12,751 nucleotides of DNA from positions 1 through 12,751 of the forward strand of contig JANWZY010000060.1 in assembly GCA_025061935.1 (NCBI GenBank), written 5' to 3'. The first letter of the stretch is position 1; every line of letters starts with the position of its first letter. Shown one piece after another: positions 1 to 5,101 of this stretch. The position numbers and the translations under genes are program-made. Source of the stretch: Verrucomicrobiia bacterium (GTDB lineage Bacteria > Verrucomicrobiota > Verrucomicrobiia > Limisphaerales > DTLC01). The notes beneath the pieces were generated by a model, which ran no database searches, had not been told where the DNA came from, and saw nothing but the letters and a program-made list of their open reading frames with translations.

Positions 1-257
1 TGAGTCGAATGTGCTATGTAATGAGCTGGTAGTCAGGGACTTGCGGAAAATCTCAAAAAGGTTGTTGACTTTTTTGCGGTCTTAAAATGGCGCAGAAAAT
101 TGGAAGAGGGAAAATTTGGAGCGACCTTACTGGTTTCAAAGGGTTGGCTATGGTGCAAAAGCGTGGGTACGTTCGCAAAAAGCAACTGCGGTGGGTGAGC
201 ACTGAAACGACTCGGGTAGAAACTGAAACCTGTAGATCGGCAATTAATTGATTGGCC
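1..257. other. Upstream non-coding region
   Basis: I see no convincing gene here. The two reverse-strand open frames that cross it have no recognisable domain, signal peptide or ribosome binding site. The segment is more AT-rich than most of the window, as expected for a regulatory region ahead of the first gene. A TTGACT hexamer at 65-70 and a TAAAAT hexamer at 83-88 resemble -35 and -10 boxes, but they are only 12 bases apart, so I do not call a promoter. A short A/T-rich stem (CAAAAAG at 54-60 with CTTTTTTG at 69-76) surrounds the first hexamer. Confidence 0.5.
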
Positions 258-1274
258 ATGCACAAGGCCACCCATGACGAAAGTAATGAGTTTGAAAAAT
301 TGGCGGGATACCGAGATGTTGATCGGCACCGTCCGATGCGCCGTCAAGCGGGTCTTAGGGCAAGCCACTTGCGCAGGAGGGCATTGACAGTTTTGTGGCT
401 TACGACACTAAATGTTCTCGCCCAGCCTTTGGCTGAACGTTGGTGGGAACACAGTTCTCCAGAAACCGTCCTGGCAAAAGCCAAATCAATAACACGTGAT
501 TTGGCTTACTTCCACGGAAGCAAGGCGCGGCTATTAAATGACCCAGACTCTTCGATCGAGCTTTTCGCGCGCAAGACACCTACCGGGCGTGTTGAAACGA
601 AATCTGTTCTTTATACTCGGGGCAAAGTGCGGACCGTCACGTATGATCTAGAAAGCGGAAAGTTCAGCCTTGTGTATGGCATTCTGATAAAACAGGAATT
701 CACCAATCATGCGCAGCGATTGGAAGCGTCGCTTGCGGAGTCGATAGATAGGCCTTACGAATATCGAGTATTAAAAGCGGAAGTCATTGGCACTAACGAT
801 TGTGTTGTTGTGGCCCGTATGGCATCGCCGAAGCTGCTCCAATTATTAAGGGCAGCGCTTTACCCGCCCCATATTCAAATGCCGGATTTCCTTGGAGACC
901 CTACCAACTACATAAGGGCTGAAACCCACTATTATATCCGGAAAAGCGACGGTGTGATTATTGGCGAGATCAAAAAGAACAGTGCAGGCGAGATTTTAGA
1001 GGACATGCTTTTTGACTTTGTCGAGGTTAACGTTCCGATACCGGATAAAGTGTTCAGCTTGCCAAAAGCAACACTGGTAACTGCGACTAACGAGGTACAG
1101 TTTCTCCAGATAATTGCTACCGGGTACAAAGCTGAACACGTTCTAAATCCGACGCAAATCAAGATAATCCGCGGTGTGATTCTTGGAGCCGTGCTGATTT
1201 CTGGGTGCGGATTGCTGTTCCTGCTTTATCTCAAACGAAGAAAACGAGTAAGTGAGACTAAAGGTAGAGAATGA
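258..1274 (+). CDS. Secreted, C-terminally anchored protein with LolA/RseB-like features
   Basis: The product is predicted to be exported and held in the membrane by its C-terminus. A basic stretch (RRQAGLRASHLRRR) is followed by a hydrophobic core at about residues 42-55 and a possible cleavage site near residue 59. A 20-residue hydrophobic segment at about 306-325 ends in KRRKR, a stop-transfer anchor. The part between has no enzyme motif I can see. Its second half (a VVVAR strand, then THYYIRKSDGVIIGEIKKN and VPIPDKVFSLP) follows the layout of LolA/RseB-type lipoprotein-sorting domains, in which a 'tyrosine-rich strand, residue record, Pro-Ile-Pro-Asp, F.LP' pattern is common. This is a fold-level guess. 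Starts: TTG at 252, ATG at 258 or ATG at 336; none has a clear Shine-Dalgarno. The ATG at 336 would place the signal peptide at the N-terminus and is a serious alternative. The stop overlaps the next ATG (ATGA), which suggests translational coupling. The gene is AT-richer than the genes after 4250. Confidence 0.8.
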   Translation: MHKATHDESNEFEKLAGYRDVDRHRPMRRQAGLRASHLRRRALTVLWLTTLNVLAQPLAERWWEHSSPETVLAKAKSITRDLAYFHGSKARLLNDPDSSIELFARKTPTGRVETKSVLYTRGKVRTVTYDLESGKFSLVYGILIKQEFTNHAQRLEASLAESIDRPYEYRVLKAEVIGTNDCVVVARMASPKLLQLLRAALYPPHIQMPDFLGDPTNYIRAETHYYIRKSDGVIIGEIKKNSAGEILEDMLFDFVEVNVPIPDKVFSLPKATLVTATNEVQFLQIIATGYKAEHVLNPTQIKIIRGVILGAVLISGCGLLFLLYLKRRKRVSETKGRE

Positions 1275-1426
1275 AGACGAGGAAATCCCTAAACAGGAAG
1301 ATAGCAATGGCAGTGGCTAGCTTTGGAATAGTCGCCTCGATTGTTGACGCGCTCAATGCGACCCCTGGCATTAAAGACCGGTGTTACCGCTGCGATGACG
1401 AACGTCCGGCTACCATTGGTAGGTAA
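1271..1426 (+). CDS. Small secreted Cys-containing protein, probably cut short
   Basis: A 51-codon frame starts at ATG 1271, which shares bases with the stop of the upstream gene (ATGA). The N-terminus has a lysine/arginine-rich start (MKTRKSLNRK) and a hydrophobic core (IAMAVASFGIVASIV) ending in LNA, a good Sec signal peptide, so only about 20 mature residues remain, including CYRC. The same overlap arrangement recurs at 3516, where the small partner is a complete 106-residue Cys-rich protein. The position and signal peptide therefore support a real gene even though it is very short. It stops at TAA 1424-1426. The Cys-rich part appears to continue in another frame (see the overlapping pseudogene entry). 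I do not recognise the family. Confidence 0.5.
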   Translation: MKTRKSLNRKIAMAVASFGIVASIVDALNATPGIKDRCYRCDDERPATIGR

Positions 1427-1547
1427 TACAGTTTGCAAGAGTCAGGACTGTTGCTGTATAGCGGTGTGCCTGCTTCTAAACCCGGACAACCACGAGGCAG
1501 CGGGACATTGCACCGCAGACTGTATGGATTACAGGCCTAAGGGGTAA
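1271..1547 (+). pseudogene. Possible frameshifted Cys-rich secreted protein gene
   Basis: If one base is skipped near 1421, the signal-peptide frame (from 1271) joins a second frame running to TAA 1545-1547. That second frame encodes a Cys-dense stretch (NTVCKSQDCCCIAVC, then GHCTADC). In the original frame the same DNA encodes no cysteine after the stop, so the cysteines are a property of the shifted frame. The joined product would be about 91 residues with nine cysteines, close in size to the 106-residue partner in the second cassette. Explanations are a broken gene, a sequencing error, or programmed +1 frameshifting at AGG-TAA. I see no known stimulatory signal, so I favour the first two. 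Confidence 0.4.
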
Positions 1548-1716
1548 AATCGGGTCCGGCCTCGGGGCACATTGTTAGGTGCGCCGCCCGAGCTGTGGTG
1601 GAGTTTGGGTGCGGATCAGCAAAGGCGTATGTTACGCCCATCCGCTGAGGGGCAGAGGCCAGCTTGCGACTCCGCAAACGTGAGAACTGTGCGTTGGAAT
1701 GCCGCATATCTGAACG
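1548..1716. other. Short gap before the MauE-like gene
   Basis: I see no convincing gene, hairpin terminator or promoter in this 169-base spacer. A 34-codon frame starting at a GTG near 1580 has no recognisable features. The spacer is GC-richer than the gene to its left. Confidence 0.3.
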
Positions 1717-2118
1717 ATGACCGCAAAATGTGGTAATGGAAAACGGTTGGTTGAGTCGTTTGTCATCGGCGCGGGCTTCACTTTACTTATCACCGGTCTG
1801 GCCAAGGCGTGGAGCGCAATTGGCCCTGCGCGTGCGTTGGATGTGGCGGACCCGATAATTGGTGTCCCGTTTCGGCAACTGATGTTGGGTGTAGGGCTGC
1901 TCGAGCTGTTCGTTGCGTTCTTTTGCCTGTTTACGGACGAGCGGCAATTCAGTCTGCTGGCGGTAACGTGGCTTGCGATAAGCTTTGTCGTGTACCGGCT
2001 CGGGCTGCTTTGGATCGGCTGGCGCCGGCCCTGTGGGTGTCTCGGCAACCTAACCGATATCTTGCATATCTCACCTGGCGTGGCTGACTTGATCATGAAG
2101 GTGGTGTTGGTCTATTAG
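1717..2118 (+). CDS. MauE/DoxX-type redox-associated membrane protein
   Basis: A 133-residue, very hydrophobic protein with about four transmembrane helices: roughly residues 12-28, 53-72, 78-98 and 116-133. Between helices 3 and 4 it carries a Cys-Gly-Cys motif (C106 and C108, in RRPCGCLGN). This arrangement fits the MauE/DoxX group of membrane proteins; MauE is needed with the thioredoxin-like MauD for maturation of the disulfide-rich small subunit of methylamine dehydrogenase. The likely job here (inference) is thiol/disulfide exchange in the membrane for the neighbouring Cys-rich secreted proteins. No MauD-like thioredoxin is in the window. It is clearly homologous to the N-terminal third of the fused protein at 6881 (shared YRLGL..GW, LGVGLLEL versus MYGVLEL, and ADP versus VDP at the start of the loop). 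The start at 1717 lacks a clear Shine-Dalgarno; TTG at 1747 is an alternative. Confidence 0.8.
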   Translation: MTAKCGNGKRLVESFVIGAGFTLLITGLAKAWSAIGPARALDVADPIIGVPFRQLMLGVGLLELFVAFFCLFTDERQFSLLAVTWLAISFVVYRLGLLWIGWRRPCGCLGNLTDILHISPGVADLIMKVVLVY

Positions 2119-2177
2119 CTCCTTGGCGGTTACGGGCTGCTGGTATGGGGGTGGTGGCAGCGGCGCGCAGAAACGAG

Positions 2178-2191
2178 GAGACGGGCGTCTC
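2178..2191 (+). repeat. Small hairpin in leader of the 2323 gene
   Basis: GAGAC at 2178-2182 pairs with GTCTC at 2187-2191 around the loop GGGC. It is the first of three inverted repeats within the 204-base spacer between the MauE-like gene and the next gene. Confidence 0.35.
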
Positions 2192-2211
2192 TGACGAGCG
2201 CGTAGTGGCGT

Positions 2212-2253
2212 GAAAGTGGTACTTTCTCAGTGCTGTGGTAATGGGTGAGAAAG
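2212..2253 (+). promoter_or_regulatory. Two mutually exclusive hairpins upstream of the 2323 gene
   Basis: GAAAGT (2212-2217) can pair perfectly with ACTTTC (2221-2226) around a three-base loop. The overlapping CTTTCTCA (2222-2229) can instead pair perfectly with TGAGAAAG (2246-2253) around a 16-base loop. The two stems share CTTTC, so an RNA could form only one at a time. That is the geometry of an attenuator or a switch, or of a dyad bound by a protein. There is no T-run after the second stem, so intrinsic transcription termination is not evident. Function is inferred from geometry only. Confidence 0.3.
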
Positions 2254-2308
2254 AAGGTGGATCGGCAACTGTGTAGAAACGCAATGTGTGTGGGGTTCAC
2301 TGCATAGT

Positions 2309-2313
2309 GGAGA
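2309..2313 (+). promoter_or_regulatory. Ribosome binding site deciding a GTG start
   Basis: GGAGA lies nine bases before GTG 2323. It is one of the few clear Shine-Dalgarno-like sites in the window and supports the GTG start over the in-frame ATG at 2332. Confidence 0.55.
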
Positions 2314-2322
2314 CATACGTTT

Positions 2323-3519
2323 GTGAATGCGATGGTGGAGAAGGCGTGTACCGTGCAACGTGTGAGGGGCAGGGTGAGGGTAGGGCATGTGCTTAGCATG
2401 GCGATCGCGCTTCACGGGTTTTTGATGCACGTTAGCGCAATTGGACAAACCTGCACCGTCACTGGGGAGCTGGAAGCGATTTACTATGATTGGGCAGGTA
2501 AGCCTGTTGGCAGGCAGACCACGAAATTTGCCGTGACTGTGGGAAATGGTCGTTGGTTGCTTAAATCTGAATACGATCCGGAGTGGTTCTGGTTGGTGGG
2601 CTGCGACGGTGCGAACACCTATTCAGTGCTTGTTGATCCCAAGGCCCGGCATTTGCCTGCGCCAGCGACCGTTTTCCCTGGGGCTTTTCCGCGTGCTGCG
2701 TTTGACACGGTGTCCGTTCCGTGGCTGGCGTACTGCTCGTTCGGTTTCCTGGAGAATCCCACTAACAGGAATCGAATTCCTTTATTATGGTTGCAGCCTC
2801 AACTTGATCCTTTGGCGCACGTGTGTTCCACCACGGTGAAGCAATTCAGGGAGCCACCTTATTTGCCTGAAGAAGTGGAATGGAGGACAAGTGCAGATGC
2901 CATTGCTTCGGCGGCGTCCAATCCCATGTTAAGAATTGAAGGCGCTTCCCCTGAAGAGCTGGCGAGGCGTCAGATAGACTACAAGACCGCAATTGCGACC
3001 AATAAGGTGTTGGGGAAATATCGTGTCCTGGCCTCGACAAATGTGAGTGGACAAACCCTTCCCCTGACTTTTGAACTGGAGGGTTACGGATATTTGTCGC
3101 CGGATCAACGAGAACGCATTTTGTCGGCGGTGGGAATGTCTCTCCCAGAAACGTTCCTTAACGTAAGATACCTGGGGCGCGCCTTAGCGATTTCGCACGT
3201 ACCGGAACCGCCGACACTTCCCGATCCGAGTATGCCTTTGTCTGTGAGCGATTATCGGCTTGCAAGCAGGGAGGAGGGAATTGAATACGTGTCATATCAA
3301 GCGCGGCGATGGAAAGAAAAAGTGGATGAAGACCTTGTACGTCTTTTGGAACAAAAAAGGCGCAGCCCTTCGAAGCAATCTAGTCAGTATATAGGCAGCT
3401 CGGGCATGCAAAGCATCTCCCGGGGTGTGATCTTTATGGTTCTTCTCACGCCATTACTTGTCTGGGCGGCGAGAAGGATTCGGAAAACAGCCAGAAAACA
3501 CAACAGTCATGGATCATGA
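2323..3519 (+). CDS. Secreted, C-terminally anchored protein of unknown function
   Basis: 398 residues with a long basic n-region (RVRGRVRVGH), a hydrophobic signal core at about residues 23-41, and a C-terminal hydrophobic segment at about 368-383 followed by RRIRKTARK. It should therefore be exported and anchored with its bulk outside the cytoplasm. The first half has beta-rich text (FAVTVGNGRWLLKSE, GCDGANTYSVL, VPWLAYCSFGFL) that resembles a set of hypothetical exoproteins I associate with Verrucomicrobiota; I cannot name a Pfam family or an activity. Residues from about 325 to 365 are charged and then Ser/Gln-rich, a probable linker or stalk. Topology matches the protein at 258 (signal, ectodomain, basic-tailed anchor), but I see no convincing sequence similarity between the two. 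The stop overlaps the ATG of the Cys-rich gene (ATGA). The GTG start is supported by GGAGA at 2309. Confidence 0.85.
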   Translation: MNAMVEKACTVQRVRGRVRVGHVLSMAIALHGFLMHVSAIGQTCTVTGELEAIYYDWAGKPVGRQTTKFAVTVGNGRWLLKSEYDPEWFWLVGCDGANTYSVLVDPKARHLPAPATVFPGAFPRAAFDTVSVPWLAYCSFGFLENPTNRNRIPLLWLQPQLDPLAHVCSTTVKQFREPPYLPEEVEWRTSADAIASAASNPMLRIEGASPEELARRQIDYKTAIATNKVLGKYRVLASTNVSGQTLPLTFELEGYGYLSPDQRERILSAVGMSLPETFLNVRYLGRALAISHVPEPPTLPDPSMPLSVSDYRLASREEGIEYVSYQARRWKEKVDEDLVRLLEQKRRSPSKQSSQYIGSSGMQSISRGVIFMVLLTPLLVWAARRIRKTARKHNSHGS

Positions 3520-3836
3520 AAAGACCACTATTCGTCATTCTTATGTGCAGCGTGACCCTGTCATTAGGGTTTGCGATCTATGCGCAATGCATAGCAAACC
3601 CCAGTGTCGATACCTCAGGGTGTAGGAGTGGGTGTACCGAGGGAACGTGCCAAAACATCTCCTATTCGCCTCCTTGTGGTCAATGCGGTGAGGATCCCAC
3701 GCCTTGCTCTAACCCGTTTACCTCAGTGAAGACCATTCAAACGGGTTCCTGTTTCCCTACAAGCGGCGGCGGCTGTGGGTGCGGAACGGCTGGACCGAGC
3801 ACGTCTCATGTTACAACGTGCGGATGCAGGCCATAG
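3516..3836 (+). CDS. Secreted 12-cysteine small protein
   Basis: 106 residues: a Sec signal peptide (MKRPLFVILMCSVTLSLGF, probable cleavage after YA at residue 23) and a mature part of about 83 residues. The mature part holds 12 cysteines, at 25, 36, 40, 45, 54, 57, 64, 79, 87, 89, 102 and 104. It is rich in Gly, Ser, Thr and Pro and ends in GGGCGCG...TTCGCRP. The even count and spacing suggest up to six disulfides, so it would need an oxidative folding helper outside the cytoplasm. There is no lipobox before Cys25 (IYAQ), so it is probably not a lipoprotein. It has no tryptophan, which rules out a TTQ cofactor of the MauA kind. The start overlaps the upstream stop as ATGA, suggesting coupled synthesis in a fixed ratio with the anchored protein. 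I do not recognise the family; a secreted peptide, a coat component or a small binding protein are all possible. Confidence 0.8.
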   Translation: MKRPLFVILMCSVTLSLGFAIYAQCIANPSVDTSGCRSGCTEGTCQNISYSPPCGQCGEDPTPCSNPFTSVKTIQTGSCFPTSGGGCGCGTAGPSTSHVTTCGCRP

Positions 3837-4249
3837 GTCCCGGCTTTTGGCAGTTTAGGCATACCTTAAAACTGTGGCGCGGGCGTGGTGGCGGAACAGA
3901 TAGGGCAAAAGCGATCTTTCTCATGAAGTTCTCACCTGTGTACTGGGCAGTTATGGGTTTGTTCATTTGAAGATGGGTAGCTACTGCGCCGCAGCGGTGC
4001 AGATCGCTAAAACCGCGGCCGGTAGGACTTGCTAAGAAACTGGTAAACGCGCACCCGCGGGGTGGAATTGGGGGACCGGGGTTTAGGGGAATGGCCAAGG
4101 TAATTTCCGTTACCGGCGAATTCGACGCAGGGCGAATCCCATGCCGTGTGACCCGAATACCGTGCGGCTGAGAGAGTTGATTCCGGTCGGGCAATCTGAC
4201 AAACTAGGGTGTGTTGGCGGCATAAGCTGAGGCATGCGGTTTCACGCGG
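3837..4249. other. 413-base gap between cassettes
   Basis: I see no intact gene. The segment holds the hairpin at 3851-3874 and, at 3842-3865, an eight-residue string (GFWQFRHT) that is also encoded in the O-antigen-ligase-like gene at 9208-9231. The surrounding open frame continues to 3970 but shows no further similarity I can see to the ligase. The rest of the gap (about 3975-4249) shows no motif, clear promoter or repeat. It could contain gene remnants from cassette rearrangement. Confidence 0.4.
3851..3874 (+). repeat. Imperfect hairpin after the Cys-rich gene
   Basis: CAGTTT (3851-3856) pairs with AAACTG (3869-3874) and AGG (3857-3859) with CCT (3864-3866), with loop CATA and a two-base bulge (3867-3868). 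It starts 14 bases after the stop of the Cys-rich gene. No T-run follows, so it may protect an mRNA end rather than terminate transcription. Confidence 0.35.
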
Positions 4250-5098
4250 ATGCGCGCGCACACGGAAGCGCGGCCGGTGTTTAAAGGCGCTAATGCGATG
4301 GGGCGAGGTCTGAAATGTACCGAGGCAGGTGTGACGCGGCGGGACGTGGTGTTTTTGGTATTCTCCGTGTGCGTGCTAGCCGCCCTGGGGTGGAGAGCGC
4401 TTGGGGGCGGCGAGTTCCAGCGCACCTTGGCTTGCAAGTACAAGCTTGGGCGGTTGGGAGCGGCTTTCGCCCAGTACGCTGACGAGAATGCACGTGCGAT
4501 CCCACCTGCTGCGCTTGAAACTGGCCGCGGCTACACGACATGGGACACGGTGCTCGGGCGGTATCTTGCAAATACCCGAGCTGGTGAGGGTGCGGTACCG
4601 GGCCCGGAACTCTTCCAGCGGGCGGCCCAAGCGTTTCATTGTCCGTCGGATACCGAGCCTCGTGGCGGTGAAAAGCCCCGAAGCTACTCGATGCCAATGT
4701 ATGACGTAAAGAGGGAGGGTTGGCCGCCGGCGGCGTCGAGTCAGGGCGGGCTAGGGCTGTACTTGGACGCCGAACGGTTAAGGCTCGCGCGCGAGGCTGC
4801 ACCGGTCGGGGTCCATGGCTCAACCCCTTCCATCAGGATTTCGATGGTTCCCGACCCGGCTTGGACTGCGCTGCTCGTCGAGCGGGTTGCGATCCGTAAC
4901 GTGCTTGGGACACATGAGTGCGTGGTCACGGCCGGGCCGCGCGAACAATGGGCGGCTAAAACCATCGAGCTTGATAAATTCCACCGCGGCCGGCTCAACT
5001 ATTTGATGTTGGACGGGCACGTCGAGCGGTTGAGCATACGCGAAAGCGGCGGTCACGCGGGCAACGGCGGGGTGTGGACAATCCGGCCTTGGGACTGA
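4250..5098 (+). CDS. H-X9-DG pseudopilin-like protein without a prepilin leader
   Basis: 282 residues. The C-terminal half carries an exact H-X9-DG motif (H245, D255, G256; FHRGRLNYLMLDGHVE), the mark of the prepilin-processing-associated domain common in Verrucomicrobiota and Planctomycetota. After the membrane segment the text (ACKYKLGRLGAAFAQYADENA) matches the usual 'C..NLKQLG.A...YA.DN' that follows the pilin helix. FHCPSD fits the usual cysteine segment. What is missing is the G/FTLIE methylation site: the membrane helix at about 33-48 is a plain signal anchor preceded by TRRD. The protein is therefore probably not a prepilin peptidase substrate, but keeps the globular fold. Start: ATG 4250 has no clear Shine-Dalgarno; ATG 4298 (residue 17) has AAAGG about 11 bases upstream and is equally plausible. 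The next gene begins three bases after the stop, so the two are likely in one operon. Confidence 0.85.
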   Translation: MRAHTEARPVFKGANAMGRGLKCTEAGVTRRDVVFLVFSVCVLAALGWRALGGGEFQRTLACKYKLGRLGAAFAQYADENARAIPPAALETGRGYTTWDTVLGRYLANTRAGEGAVPGPELFQRAAQAFHCPSDTEPRGGEKPRSYSMPMYDVKREGWPPAASSQGGLGLYLDAERLRLAREAAPVGVHGSTPSIRISMVPDPAWTALLVERVAIRNVLGTHECVVTAGPREQWAAKTIELDKFHRGRLNYLMLDGHVERLSIRESGGHAGNGGVWTIRPWD

Positions 5099-5101
5099 AG
5101 A

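Noticed and set aside
65..88. Possible promoter TTGACT ... TAAAAT
   Set aside because: The spacer is 12 bases, well short of the usual 16-18.
33..368. Two overlapping reverse-strand open frames before and across the first gene
   Set aside because: No domain, signal peptide or ribosome site; the amino-acid mix is irregular and they overlap the 5' part of a better-supported gene.
3516..3590. Lipoprotein signal at Cys25
   Set aside because: The residues before it (I-Y-A-Q) do not fit a lipobox, which needs Gly, Ala or Ser just before the Cys.
3516..3836. Idea that the 12-Cys protein is a MauA-like methylamine dehydrogenase small subunit
   Set aside because: It has 12 cysteines next to MauE-like genes, but it has no tryptophan, so it cannot form the TTQ cofactor; no large subunit or MauD is seen.
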